A stretch of 64,000 bases of DNA from QHXQ01 sp045807745 (GCA_045807745.1 JBJMGT010000015.1:372001-436000), one strand, 5' to 3'; positions 7,851 through 16,954 are shown, counted from the stretch's first letter. Translations and numbers: made by a program. Notes: generated by a model from the sequence alone, not told the origin.

Positions 7851-9377
7851 CTAAGCTTTCGTATCCCCGGCCATCTTTTGGGCTTTCACGCGGATGAAGG
7901 CGTAATTCAGTTGCGGTAGTGAATTGAAGCCGGCCGCCTTCGCGGAAAACTCCTTGGCCTTCGCGTTGTCGCCTTTGCCTTGATAAGCCTGGGCGAGACG
8001 ATAGAGGTCTTGCGGGTTCTGTTGGCTGGCCTGTTGCAGTTCCGCGATGGCTTTGTCGTAGTCCTTTTCTGCGAGCGCGATCATGCCGGCGAGTTCGTGC
8101 GCCTGCCGCATCTGATTCGGACTCTTGTGCGCCTCCGCGCCTTTGCGGAATTCTTCCGCCTCCGCCTTCGCCGTCGCGTAGTCTTTCTGCCCCACCGCAA
8201 CCGTGACGAGGTTGTAGTGATGGAAGAGTTTTGTGTTGTCCTTGATCTCTTGCGAGAGTTTGGAGTCCTGCGTCATCTTGAGCAAGCGCTCGAACTGCGC
8301 CTTAGCTTCGTCGTACTTGCCCATCTCAACGAGGATCGTGCCTTTGAGTTGCAGGTCGCCCGTCATCGCGGCCGTATCGTTGTTCTTCTCACCCAAAGCA
8401 TACTGCTTGTCCACCTCCGCGAGCGCCTGATCAAGTTTACCGCCGTCTGCGTCAACGACAGTCAGACCGAAGAGCGCGGTGCGGCGGTCGCCGTCGCTGC
8501 GCGCCTTGTCGGTGATCTTCTGTAACTCGGCGGCCGCTTCGTCGGGCTTGCCCATGTAGGTCAGGGCGGCGGCAATGCCGTTGTGCGAATTGACGAAGTT
8601 GGGATCGATAGCGAGGGCCTTGCGATACTGCGTGATCGCGTCGTCAAACTTACCCGTCTTCAGCAGCAGTTCGGCGTAGGAGTCGTATGGGTTCGGATCG
8701 TTGGGGATCAGTTCGATGTATTTCTTGAACGCTTGCTCGGCGTTCGCGTAATCGCCGTTCTGCCGGTAAGCGTAGCCGAGGATGTTGTAAGCAGGCGAGT
8801 AGTTTGGGGCCAACTCGGTCGCTTTCTTGTAGTGCGTGATAGCCTGCGCGAAATCTTGTTGCCCAAAGTAGTAACCGCCGAGATTGAAGTGCGCGCGCTC
8901 GTCGTTCGGATGCGCGGCCACGAGCTTGTCCAGATAGTCCTTCTGCTTTGCCGCATCGCCGTTACCGCCCGCTTCGGTCGCAAGGATAAGTAGCTTCTCG
9001 CCTTCCGAGGCTTTGCCCGCCAAGCTCACAGCCTTGTTCAGGTGGTCGAAGAACTCCTTCGCGGTCGCCGAAGCGTTGGCGCGACCCAATTCGGCGGAGG
9101 CGAAATTCGGATCGAGCGAGAGCGCTTTATCAAAGTGCTGGAGCGAGTCCTGCGCCAGCAGTCTCTCGGCCATATCGCGCCCTTGCAGGAACTCTTTGCG
9201 CGCGTCCTCCGACGCGGTTGTGACAGGAATCTTGCCACTCTCGGATGACGCGGCCGGAGAAGCGGCCGGGGCGGAAGACCTGCCGACCTCACGATTTGTC
9301 GAACAACCGCTCCACGTCGCGATACTGAGCGCGACAACTATAGCCAACAGGAAAAAGATTGAACCGTTACGGCGCAT
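7851..9377 (-). CDS. TPR-repeat lipoprotein
   Basis: 508 residues. Residues 1-25 are a lipoprotein signal with Cys at 25 (WSGC), so the protein is probably anchored in an envelope membrane facing the periplasm. After a Ser/Ala-rich linker, tandem TPR units span about residues 55-490, with recognisable copies such as AHFNLGGYYFGQQDFAQAI, AYNILGYAYRQNGDYANAE and AYQGKGDNAKA. TPR arrays are protein-protein scaffolds; no catalytic domain is visible. Monocistronic on this strand and ends at the shared terminator. Such large TPR lipoproteins are common in Acidobacteria; partner unknown. Confidence 0.9.
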   Translation of the reverse strand: MRRNGSIFFLLAIVVALSIATWSGCSTNREVGRSSAPAASPAASSESGKIPVTTASEDARKEFLQGRDMAERLLAQDSLQHFDKALSLDPNFASAELGRANASATAKEFFDHLNKAVSLAGKASEGEKLLILATEAGGNGDAAKQKDYLDKLVAAHPNDERAHFNLGGYYFGQQDFAQAITHYKKATELAPNYSPAYNILGYAYRQNGDYANAEQAFKKYIELIPNDPNPYDSYAELLLKTGKFDDAITQYRKALAIDPNFVNSHNGIAAALTYMGKPDEAAAELQKITDKARSDGDRRTALFGLTVVDADGGKLDQALAEVDKQYALGEKNNDTAAMTGDLQLKGTILVEMGKYDEAKAQFERLLKMTQDSKLSQEIKDNTKLFHHYNLVTVAVGQKDYATAKAEAEEFRKGAEAHKSPNQMRQAHELAGMIALAEKDYDKAIAELQQASQQNPQDLYRLAQAYQGKGDNAKAKEFSAKAAGFNSLPQLNYAFIRVKAQKMAGDTKA

Positions 9378-9775
9378 TGTGTGCCTCCTTCAAAGATGCA
9401 GGTCAACTAATGGGGAGATAGCGTCATGATAATTAGCGGACAAGTAAGCTGAGCCGTGCTAAGGCCCTGCCGGACAGGAGACGAAAGCCGGCGGCTCGGA
9501 TAATTTTCTCAGCACCCTTTGCTCGTGAATGGACAGAGACCGGAGTAAATGTTGGATGAGACTATGCGAAAGTTGGTGCGCCCGTCAAGATATGATGGCT
9601 GTCGTTAGTGGTTCAGTTTGAAAAACTGATTTAGACTGCACGGCGTGAGTCGGACTGTGTTCAGGGTGTTGCTGTGGCTCTCTGTGATCGGCAGCGTGTT
9701 ATCTTATCTACGGTTTTCCGCAATGCTCAATGAAGCGACTTCGCAGTGTCGGAAAATAAACTCAGGAGGATCGTC
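9378..9775. other. Intergenic region between divergent lipoprotein genes
   Basis: 398 bp holding the 5' regions of the TPR lipoprotein (minus) and the next lipoprotein (plus). Small frames here lack ribosome-binding sites and family resemblance. No repeat, RNA motif or confident promoter was recognised. Confidence 0.5.
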
Positions 9776-10228
9776 ATGGCCCTGCGTAATCTTATCGCCC
9801 TCAGCTTGGTCGCTTGCGCCTGCATCGCGTGCGGGAGCAGTGAAAAAAAGCCTCCGACTGTTGGGGCACTGAAAGACTTTGCTGTGGTGTGCGACAAAGC
9901 AAACGATGGTCAGCGCGTCGCCGTGGAGGGCTATCTGCGCTTACCTGAAGAGGTGAATCGAAAAATTGGCCCCGTCCTCCGCCTCTACCCAACGACTGAA
10001 TACAGCGGCAAGCCCATCGGCGTGTCCACCGAAATCGGGAGCCAGCCCGGCCAGATCGCCTTCATCCCCAAGGAGTATACGGACACAGACCTCAAGGTGA
10101 ATATGGCCAACGGGCAAGTGGCGGGCTTTGGCACGAAGGTCAAGGTCTCCGGCGATGTCTATTACCCCTTGGTCGGGCAGGAGTTTCAATGTGCGCTGAG
10201 TAATCCGTTGGTCGAGTTAGCTAAATAA
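9776..10228 (+). CDS. Hypothetical lipoprotein
   Basis: 150 residues. ATG 9776 is preferred over the upstream 9746 because AGGAGGA lies 6 bases before it and the protein then begins with a clean signal: MALRNLIALSLVACACIAC, lipidation probably at the Cys of CIAC-GSS. The mature part has alternating beta-type segments (GQRVAVEGYLRLP, VLRLYPTTEY, TKVKVSGDVYYPL), suggestive of an OB-like small beta domain, but I do not recognise a family. Followed by a strong terminator; appears monocistronic. Confidence 0.7.
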   Translation: MALRNLIALSLVACACIACGSSEKKPPTVGALKDFAVVCDKANDGQRVAVEGYLRLPEEVNRKIGPVLRLYPTTEYSGKPIGVSTEIGSQPGQIAFIPKEYTDTDLKVNMANGQVAGFGTKVKVSGDVYYPLVGQEFQCALSNPLVELAK

Positions 10229-10322
10229 GCAACTCGGTCGGAGTTGGGCGGTAGCAGTTTATGACCCGGCTGGTGAGCTTACGAACCACAGTTTTCAGAT
10301 AGCCTAACGACGCTAGCGTTAC

Positions 10323-10366
10323 TAAAAGCGAAAGGTCGGAGCAATAACTCCGACCTTTCGCTTTTA
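10323..10366. terminator. Bidirectional Rho-independent terminator
   Basis: Perfect 19-bp stem (10323-10341 with 10348-10366), 6-nt loop, with A-run and T-run ends. It separates the plus-strand lipoprotein from the convergent S41-like gene. Confidence 0.88.
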
Positions 10367-10381
10367 TACTAAGAGAGCAGC

Positions 10382-11665
10382 TTAAGCGGCTTTCTGTTGT
10401 GGGGCTTTGTTCTCACGCAACAGCTCAAGCGCCTTCTTGAGTTGCGTGTCTTCGGGCTGCTGTTTGGGCGAGGCGGCTTCAGGTGCGACCTCGCGTTTGT
10501 CGGGCGCAGCGTTGGGGCGCGCGATGGCGTCGTCGTCGTTGCCGGTCAGATCGTCCGGGTCAATTGCCGCGGCCAGTTCCGGGCGTTTGACTTCCATTGT
10601 CGGCGTGACGCCTGTGCCGAGGAAGGCTTTGCCCGTGCCGGAGGCCCACTTGACCACCGTGAGCAGGAGGCCGTCGCCGTTGCGCAGGGTGAAGAGTTGT
10701 TGCTCAGCGCCCGCGCCGAAACTCTTCTCGCCGACAACTTCACCGCGTTTGCGTTCGATGAAAGCGCTGGCGACGATCTCGGCCGCGCCTGCTGTGCCGC
10801 GATCAATCAAGGCCACGACAGGGCCGTCGAACACATCCTGCTTCGGATCGGCCGGCAGCGTCTTCAGAGTCTTGCCGCCGCGCCCGACCGTCTGGGCCAG
10901 CGCGCCGTCGCGTATGAAGAGGTTGGCCACCTTCACACCTTCTGCGAGCGAGCCACCGGCGGTGCTGCGCAGGTCGAGCACGAGTTTCTGCGCGCCTTGC
11001 TTCTGCAATTCCTGCACGCGCTTTTGCACGTCCGCCGCCTCGCCGTCCGCGAGACTATTGACGCGCACCACGCCGATGCGGCCCGCCTCCATTCGCGCCT
11101 CTGCCGCGGGCGTCGTGACCGGCGCGCGCTTGACCGTGACGGTGAGCGGGCGCGTGGACGCGCGCAGGATGCGCAGCTTGACCTCAGAGCCGGGCGCGCC
11201 GTTTAGCAGTTGCTTGGCGTCATAGAGCGAGATGTCGCGCGTCGCCTTATTGTCGATGTACTCGATGATGTCGCCGGCCAATACGCCCGCCTGATCGGCC
11301 GGGCCGCCCTTGGTGGGTGCGATGACGTAGAGATAAGACGCGACCTGCGACAACTCCGCGCCGATGCCGACCTGACTGCGCTCTGTGCTTGCGCGATAGT
11401 CGCGCACCTGATCGACGGTCAGATAGGTCGAGTAAGGATCGAGACCATAGGCGAGGCCGCGCAGTGCGCCGGACCGCACCTTGTTGAGATCAGGCTCGTC
11501 GACGTAATCATCGCGGATGTGTTGCAGGACGCTCTCGAAGATGCGTAGTTGTGCGCCCGGATCATTTTGCTGTTGGGCGCGCGTGAGCATCCAACCACCG
11601 ATTACGGAATAGATAGCGAGCGTCGCCGAGAAAACGACGATGGCGAACTTACTGCGAAATGACAT
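10382..11665 (-). CDS. S41 (C-terminal processing peptidase)-like protein lacking both catalytic residues
   Basis: 427 residues: N-terminal membrane anchor (about 6-25), helical region with YVDEPD and GLDPYSTYLT, PDZ domain (about 95-180, ending GSEVKLRILR), then the S41 core (about 195-360). In active CtpA/Tsp enzymes the nucleophile lies in G-[ST]-A-S-A-S-E and the base in TFGKG. Here the corresponding segments read GTAGAAE (Ser to Gly293) and SFGAG (Lys to Ala318). Substrate-groove features such as DLRSTAGGSL are retained. It is therefore predicted to be a membrane-anchored pseudoprotease, perhaps a peptide-tail-binding scaffold. The C-terminal tail is charged and low-complexity. Divergent from ruvX. 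Confidence 0.9.
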   Translation of the reverse strand: MSFRSKFAIVVFSATLAIYSVIGGWMLTRAQQQNDPGAQLRIFESVLQHIRDDYVDEPDLNKVRSGALRGLAYGLDPYSTYLTVDQVRDYRASTERSQVGIGAELSQVASYLYVIAPTKGGPADQAGVLAGDIIEYIDNKATRDISLYDAKQLLNGAPGSEVKLRILRASTRPLTVTVKRAPVTTPAAEARMEAGRIGVVRVNSLADGEAADVQKRVQELQKQGAQKLVLDLRSTAGGSLAEGVKVANLFIRDGALAQTVGRGGKTLKTLPADPKQDVFDGPVVALIDRGTAGAAEIVASAFIERKRGEVVGEKSFGAGAEQQLFTLRNGDGLLLTVVKWASGTGKAFLGTGVTPTMEVKRPELAAAIDPDDLTGNDDDAIARPNAAPDKREVAPEAASPKQQPEDTQLKKALELLRENKAPQQKAA

Positions 11666-11906
11666 TAAAAACTCCTGCTCTCAAACTCCACTAAAGGCCC
11701 CAAGCCGGGCGTGGAGGGTTAAAAGGTTTAGGCCGGGACTCATCGCTCAAGCTTATCGACCGGCTCTCTGTTTCAGTGCGGGCCGACGAGCACAGCGTGA
11801 TGATACAGTAGCGTTGTTTGCGCCGCAAGAAAGCAGTGCCCTTAGCGCGCACGCGCGGGGCTGCGTTATACTCGCAAACACGTTTGCGCCCAAAACTGCC
11901 TTGTCG

Positions 11907-12377
11907 ATGACGGACATAAAGCCGGACACGAAAGCCTTTGCCACCCACGCTCCACGGGGCCGTCTGCTGGCGCTCGACCTGGGGACCAAGCGCGTCGGCG
12001 TGGCCGTGTCGGATGAGCTGCGTCTGACCGCCCGCCCGCTCCCCGCCCTGCGGCGCAGTAACTGGAAAAAGCTGCTGCGCGAGATTATCGAACTGCGCGA
12101 ACAGTTTGACGCTCGCGGGGTGGTTTTGGGTTTGCCGCTCCGTCTGGACGGGACGGAGGGCGACGCGGCGGCGGCGGCCCGACGGACTGCGCGCAACCTT
12201 GAGCTATCGCTTGGCGTCCCAATCTTTCTACAAGACGAACGGCTTACGTCTCACGCGGCGGAGACCGAGTTGCGTGCGGCAGGCTTTGCGCCGGATGAAG
12301 TGAAAGCACGGGTCGATAGTACGGCTGCCGTGCTCATTCTGACTGATTATCTGGCGGGCGGCGCACACCAAGACTGA
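11907..12377 (+). CDS. ruvX: RuvX/YqgF family Holliday-junction resolvase-like nuclease
   Basis: 156 residues. RNase H-like fold: LALDLGTKRVGVAVSD first strand with the catalytic Asp, VVLGLPLRLDGTEG, LQDERLTSHAAE and the late VDSTAAVLIL. YqgF proteins are implicated in 16S rRNA 5'-end processing and possibly junction resolution. ATG 11907 is chosen by family length; the frame stays open far upstream without support. The stop is 2 bases before mltG, so they are translationally linked. Confidence 0.92.
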   Translation: MTDIKPDTKAFATHAPRGRLLALDLGTKRVGVAVSDELRLTARPLPALRRSNWKKLLREIIELREQFDARGVVLGLPLRLDGTEGDAAAAARRTARNLELSLGVPIFLQDERLTSHAAETELRAAGFAPDEVKARVDSTAAVLILTDYLAGGAHQD

Positions 12378-12379
12378 AG

Positions 12380-13450
12380 ATGATCCGCAAACTTGTCCTG
12401 TTTATCTTTGTACTGGCCCTGCTAGGTGGCGGCTGCGCCCTCTGGCTGCGCCATGAGTTGCGCACGCCGGTCGCACACGGTCACGCGAATGATTATTTAG
12501 AGATTTCGCGCGGCTCTTCAACCGGTGAGATTCTGGCGCAACTCCAACAGGCTGGCGTTATCAGACGGATATGGCCGTTGTTGCTGTATGTGAAGGTGAC
12601 GGGCGCGGGGCCGAGTCTGAAGGCCGGCGAGTACCGCTTCCCTTCGCCTATCACGCCGCTCACGGTGCTGCGTAAGCTGGAAGAGGGGCAACAGCGCCTC
12701 GCACGCTTCACCGTGATCGAAGGTTGGACCCGTTGGGACATCGCCAATGCCATGGCTCGCCTGCCAGAGTTGCATCTGGCCGATGCCGGTGAAGCGCTCG
12801 CGCTGATGGACGACACCAGCGCGATCAAAGATTTAGACCCGACCGCGCACAACCTCGAAGGTTATCTCTACCCGGACACATACAACTTTCCGCCCAACAC
12901 TACGCCGCGCCAGATGCTCACGACGATGGTCGAGCGCTTTCGGCAAGTCTGGCAGGGCGAGCTGGCCGACATGGCCCGCGCGCAGGGCAAGAGCGTACAT
13001 GAGATAGTGACTATCGCTTCGCTCATTGAGACGGAGTCCAAGCTCAAAGACGAGCGCCCCATTATGGCCTCAGTCATCTACAACCGACTCCGGCGCGGCA
13101 TCGCGCTCGGCATCGACTCGACCATCATCTATGCCTCCAAATTGGCCGGCAAGTGGCGCAATGACGGCAAGGTCTACCAGAGCGATCTGGATCGCAACTC
13201 GCCTTACAACACACGCAAGCACGCGGGGCTGCCGCCGGGGCCCATCGCCTCGCCTCATGTGCGCTCGCTCTCCGCCGCGCTTGCGCCGGCCCAGACAGAT
13301 TACTTGTTCTACGTCCGCGACCCGGCGCGCAACGACGGCGCGCATAATTTCTACAATAACGACGCGGATTTCCAACGCGGCGTACAGGCGCTGCGCGCTT
13401 GGGAGCAGCAACGCGATGCGCAAGCTAATGCGGATAATAGCAATCGCTAG
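12380..13450 (+). CDS. mltG: Endolytic murein transglycosylase MltG
   Basis: 356 residues. One N-terminal membrane span (about 4-22), a LysM-like segment (SRGSSTGEILAQLQQAGVI), then the YceG catalytic domain: LEGYLYPDTYNFPP, IASLIETESKLKDERP (catalytic Glu in this motif), VIYNRLRRGIALGIDST, NSPYNTRKHAGLPPGPI and HNFYNNDADF. MltG cleaves nascent glycan strands in the periplasm and sets their length. The ruvX-mltG pairing is common in bacteria. It heads a run of plus-strand envelope genes to 16954. Confidence 0.95.
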   Translation: MIRKLVLFIFVLALLGGGCALWLRHELRTPVAHGHANDYLEISRGSSTGEILAQLQQAGVIRRIWPLLLYVKVTGAGPSLKAGEYRFPSPITPLTVLRKLEEGQQRLARFTVIEGWTRWDIANAMARLPELHLADAGEALALMDDTSAIKDLDPTAHNLEGYLYPDTYNFPPNTTPRQMLTTMVERFRQVWQGELADMARAQGKSVHEIVTIASLIETESKLKDERPIMASVIYNRLRRGIALGIDSTIIYASKLAGKWRNDGKVYQSDLDRNSPYNTRKHAGLPPGPIASPHVRSLSAALAPAQTDYLFYVRDPARNDGAHNFYNNDADFQRGVQALRAWEQQRDAQANADNSNR

Positions 13451-13586
13451 CAACCGATCTCTGCGACTTTATCCTGTGCCTTACTCTTGAATTCAACCTA
13501 GCGTTGCTTTATGCTCAACCCGGCTCCTCAAGTGATGAATGACAGCGTTTAGGCCGAGACGCTTTGACCAGGGAGGGTTGCGAACC

Positions 13587-14249
13587 ATGAAGTTGCTTTT
13601 AGCGCTGCTGCTTTTTTGCGCCGCTGCGTGTGTCACCGCCCAAGCACAAGACAATCAGGGTAAAGGCGTCGATAACCAGACCGGCCGCATACGCGACACA
13701 GGGAGCGACCGCCAGCCCGCGAACAATGGACGCAATCAAAGCACCGGCTCGGGGCGCGGGATCGACTTTGGCGGCGGGCGCACGCCCGTGCCGCCGCCGC
13801 TCCCAAACCCGTATCACTTCACGGCGCGCCGCGACCGCGTGCTCAGTGCCGTGCAGGAGTTGATGCGAGAGCGCAAGCTCATCCTCGATACTAGCGTGTC
13901 GAAACTCGACGAAGGCATACTCATCAGCCAGCCCTACAGGTTTGTTAAAGGTACGGTCATCGCCGTGACAGAGTTGAATCGCTACGCGGATGTGCCGGCC
14001 GATGCGACGCGCGCCTGGTCGCAGGGGCGCTATACGATGATCGTCGAAGTGCAACCGGTCGATGGCGTGAATACCAACGTCTCGGTCAACACACGCATCG
14101 AAGGACGGAGCGATGGAGCGGCCGGCGCGGAGTGGGTCAGCCTGCGCAGCAACGGCACGGCTGAGCAGGATTTTATGGCTGCGCTCATCGAGAAGATCAC
14201 AGGAGCGGCCGCGCCGGGTCATGCGCCACAGCCGGATAATCCAAACTGA
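13587..14249 (+). CDS. Secreted hypothetical protein
   Basis: 220 residues. ATG 13587 is chosen because GGGAGGG precedes it and the protein then begins with a signal peptide (KLLLALLLFCAAACVTAQAQ). A Gly/Asn/Pro-rich linker (to about 75) leads into a folded domain with VQELMRERKLILD, LDEGILISQPYRF and YTMIVEVQPVDGVNTNVSVN, resembling small periplasmic alpha/beta domains of the BamC kind in pattern only. No confident family. It lies 137 bp after mltG. Confidence 0.7.
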   Translation: MKLLLALLLFCAAACVTAQAQDNQGKGVDNQTGRIRDTGSDRQPANNGRNQSTGSGRGIDFGGGRTPVPPPLPNPYHFTARRDRVLSAVQELMRERKLILDTSVSKLDEGILISQPYRFVKGTVIAVTELNRYADVPADATRAWSQGRYTMIVEVQPVDGVNTNVSVNTRIEGRSDGAAGAEWVSLRSNGTAEQDFMAALIEKITGAAAPGHAPQPDNPN

Positions 14250-14288
14250 AACCGAACTGATCAGCAGTTTAAAGAAGGTAGTTTTAGC

Positions 14289-14912
14289 GTGTTGTCAGAC
14301 AAGCAATTAAACGAGCCGCATTTGCTCGTGGATGAGGAGCGGCAGTCGCCGTTCATCAAGCTGGGCGCTATCGTCTGCGCGCTGGCGGTGACGGGTGCGC
14401 TGCTCGCCGGCTATTTCGTGCTACAGCACCGGCATAAACAGAGTGCGCTGGCCGCGCAGCGGGCGGCTGAAGCGGCCAAAAAGTCGCCGCCCATAGAGGC
14501 GCAGGTGTTTGAGAACGAAGCCCTGCTGCAAGGCGGCGACGCAGTCGTCGGTGGCATCGTGCGCAATATCTCTAACGCGCGGATTGATGAGTTGAGCGTC
14601 GAGATTCAGTTGATCCCGCGAGCGGGCGAGAAGCTGAAGGTGCAACAAGTTAAGCTTGAGCCGGCCAACCTGAATCCGGGCGAAGAGGGGCGTTACTCTC
14701 TGACCGTGCCTTCGCGGCAATGGAGCGCCACCCGGCTGGTGCGCCTGTTGAGTGGTGCGCGCCAGACGGAACTCGCTTTCAAGTCGCAACTTGGTGAGCG
14801 GCGACCGCTCGAAGGACCACCACAGGGCGCGAAAATCGTGATCGTGCCGGACCGAAAGGGCAAGCGCGACGACTTTCTTAATACGCCCGACAACCCGATT
14901 GCAATTCACTGA
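14289..14912 (+). CDS. Single-span membrane protein with FxLYD/DUF3426-like extracytoplasmic domain
   Basis: 207 residues, GTG start after AAGAAGG. Cytoplasmic tail ~24 residues, membrane span ~25-46, an Ala-rich helix, then a beta-sandwich-like domain (about 70-175) with GGIVRNISNARIDELSVEI and NLNPGEEGRYSLTVP, the pattern of FxLYD-type domains found in envelope proteins. A C-terminal basic and disordered tail follows. Function unknown; co-oriented with the flanking envelope genes. Confidence 0.65.
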   Translation: MLSDKQLNEPHLLVDEERQSPFIKLGAIVCALAVTGALLAGYFVLQHRHKQSALAAQRAAEAAKKSPPIEAQVFENEALLQGGDAVVGGIVRNISNARIDELSVEIQLIPRAGEKLKVQQVKLEPANLNPGEEGRYSLTVPSRQWSATRLVRLLSGARQTELAFKSQLGERRPLEGPPQGAKIVIVPDRKGKRDDFLNTPDNPIAIH

Positions 14913-14937
14913 TCTGTGCAACTTTGCCATAATATTG

Positions 14938-15474
14938 ATGAGTCGTAATACCCTGCTCTTAAGCCTAATGCTCGGCGTCATCTTGGCCGCCGGCCAAGCC
15001 CAAACCACTTCGCAGGTGCCTGCGGGTGATAGGCCGCCGGGCCGGCATGACGATATGCGCGACCCTGCGCAGGAGCCACGCGAGGACATGCTCCACGAGA
15101 TGGAGGTCAAGCGGGCCGAGAATACGCACAAGCAGAATATCGAGCGGGCGAAGGAGAGCGCGCAACTGAGCGCGGAGTTGCGCGATGCTTATGCCCAACG
15201 CAAGACGCTCGGCGAGGCCGATGTGAAGAAGCTCGCCCGGATGGAGAAACTCGCGCGCCAGCTCCGTAGCGAATCAGGTGGCTCAGATGACGATGAGCCG
15301 TTAAAAGAGCCACCGCATGATATGGCGGCGACGCTCGCGCGCATCGTTGACATTACCGGAGACTTGCGCAAGTCCATTGAAAAGACCCCCCGGCAGGTCA
15401 TCTCCGCCAGCATCATTTCTCAGACCAACGAGTTGATCGAGCTTGTGCGCTTGGCCCGTACCTTCAAACAGTAA
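14938..15474 (+). CDS. Secreted coiled-coil protein of unknown function
   Basis: 178 residues starting at ATG 14938, which gives a signal peptide (RNTLLLSLMLGVILAAGQAQ). The mature protein is strongly charged and helical: a Pro/Asp/Glu linker, then KRAENTHKQNIERAKESAQL and KKLARMEKLARQL coiled-coil stretches. No family recognised. The stop is 9 bases before the VWA gene, so they are likely co-transcribed. Confidence 0.7.
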   Translation: MSRNTLLLSLMLGVILAAGQAQTTSQVPAGDRPPGRHDDMRDPAQEPREDMLHEMEVKRAENTHKQNIERAKESAQLSAELRDAYAQRKTLGEADVKKLARMEKLARQLRSESGGSDDDEPLKEPPHDMAATLARIVDITGDLRKSIEKTPRQVISASIISQTNELIELVRLARTFKQ

Positions 15475-15483
15475 ACACGCCCT

Positions 15484-16425
15484 GTGTGTGCTAAAGCTTC
15501 ACGCCGCCCCGCCCGTCGCCGCCATTTCTGGCTGCTCACTTTGCCCTGTCTACTCCTATTGGCCCTACCGCCAAGCGGCCTAACGCACGCGCGGCAGGAC
15601 GACGAGGTGTTACGCGTTAATAGCGACCTCGTGGTGCTCAACGTCACGGTGACGGATAAGCATGGTGCATATGTACACGGGTTGCGGCGGGCCGATTTCA
15701 AAATCTTTGAGGATGGGCGGGAGCAGACCGTCGTCGGCTTCGGCGAGGAGGAGACGCCCTTCTCCGCCGCTCTGCTGCTCGACATCTCCGGCAGTATGGA
15801 GGGCCGAATATCCCTGGCGCGCTCGGCCGCGATCCGCTTTCTCGATGGCTTGCGCCCAGATGATAATGTCGCCGTCTACAGTTTTCATACGACGGTCAAA
15901 CAGGTGCAGGACTTTGCCTACACGCATGACCTCGACCCGCTTGTGTTTGGCCTGAGTGCAGAGGGTCAGACCGTGCTCAACGATGCCGTCGTGCGCGCGG
16001 CCCATGACTTGGCCGCGCGCCCTGAAAAGCGCCGGGCCATCGTCGTCCTATCCGATGGCGCAGACACGCACAGCGCAGCCTCGGCTGACAAGGCACTGAA
16101 CATGGCGTTCGCGGCCAACGCGACGATTTATACGGTCGATCTGGCCGACCGCTATGCACCAAAATCCGCCACGATTGCCGGCTCGTCGGCGCTCGACTTC
16201 TTCGCCACACGGAGCGGCGGCCGCTACTTGCAGACGCCGGGTGGCCAAGCACTGCGTGAAGCCTTTGCCGCCGTTGTCGAAGAGTTAGGCAACCAGTACA
16301 CGATCAGTTATCGCCCGACCAACCAGACCCGCGATGGGCGCTGGCGCAATATCGATGTCAAACTCCAAGCGCGCACGGACGCCCAGCCACGCACGCGGCG
16401 TGGCTATCGTGCGCCCAAAGGATGA
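15484..16425 (+). CDS. Secreted VWA-domain protein (acidobacterial VWFA-related type)
   Basis: 313 residues, GTG start. Signal peptide about 1-37 (LLTLPCLLLLALPPSGLTHA). A short beta domain (VNVTVTDKHG, RADFKIFEDGREQTV) precedes a von Willebrand A domain with an intact MIDAS (DISGSMEG), VLSDGADTHS and a later GGRYLQTPGG. VWA domains bind ligands through a metal ion. Architecture and the LNVTVTDKHG/FEDGREQ segment match the VWFA-related proteins abundant in Acidobacteria. Ligand unknown. Confidence 0.88.
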   Translation: MCAKASRRPARRRHFWLLTLPCLLLLALPPSGLTHARQDDEVLRVNSDLVVLNVTVTDKHGAYVHGLRRADFKIFEDGREQTVVGFGEEETPFSAALLLDISGSMEGRISLARSAAIRFLDGLRPDDNVAVYSFHTTVKQVQDFAYTHDLDPLVFGLSAEGQTVLNDAVVRAAHDLAARPEKRRAIVVLSDGADTHSAASADKALNMAFAANATIYTVDLADRYAPKSATIAGSSALDFFATRSGGRYLQTPGGQALREAFAAVVEELGNQYTISYRPTNQTRDGRWRNIDVKLQARTDAQPRTRRGYRAPKG

Positions 16426-16504
16426 GCACTACATTGCTATCTCCGGCGTCAGTTTCCGCAAACGACAAAGTGGCTTTCAGTTTTACTGCGCCAGACGGAG
16501 CGAC

Positions 16505-16954
16505 ATGTTAATGGGCGCGCAACAGTTGTTATTGCGGGCGGTGCGCTTTGCTCGGCGCAGACCTCGTGAACTGCTGTTGCTCGCACGCATGGCCGGTTGG
16601 GTGCTCGCGCTCTCCGTGTTGATTAAGCTGCTGCCCTTGCCGCGCGCGATTGGGTTGGTTGCGACCACACCACGTCCCGCCGGGCAGCGGCAGGCGCTCC
16701 CGGCCGCGCGCTTAGCTCAACTCATCGATCTACTGCTCGGCCTCAACCTACTCGTTTTCACCCCCACCTGTTGGAAGCGCGCGCCCGTCTTACAGCGTTA
16801 TCTCGCCCTCTACGGTATGGAGACGCGCATCATCTTCGGCGTGCGCAAGACAGGCAGCGATACGTTGGCCGGCCACGCATGGCTTGAATCAGACGGTCAG
16901 CCCGTGTTTGAACCGAAACCGCCCGAATACATCGTGACCTACGCTTACCCCTGA
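16505..16954 (+). CDS. Lasso-peptide B2-type transglutaminase-like leader peptidase
   Basis: 149 residues, matching the lasso peptide B2 family (PF13471). Hydrophobic helices span about 1-55. The catalytic core then shows C89 in TPTCWKRAPVLQRYL, H124 in LAGHAWLE, and an acidic residue in ESDGQPV, i.e. the Cys-His-Asp triad. B2 proteins cleave the leader of lasso precursors. ATG 16505 is chosen for its GGAG at good spacing; the longer frame from 16334 would overlap the VWA gene. It stands alone here, 11 kb from the PqqD-like, kinase and peptide genes, which are the expected partners. Confidence 0.88.
   Translation: MLMGAQQLLLRAVRFARRRPRELLLLARMAGWVLALSVLIKLLPLPRAIGLVATTPRPAGQRQALPAARLAQLIDLLLGLNLLVFTPTCWKRAPVLQRYLALYGMETRIIFGVRKTGSDTLAGHAWLESDGQPVFEPKPPEYIVTYAYP

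Noticed and set aside
9645..9872. 75-residue plus-strand ORF with a hydrophobic start
   Set aside because: No ribosome-binding site and it overlaps the well-supported lipoprotein start at 9776 in another frame.
10397..11225. Two long plus-strand ORFs opposite the S41-like gene
   Set aside because: Shadow frames; no family resemblance, while the minus-strand product shows PDZ and S41 segments.
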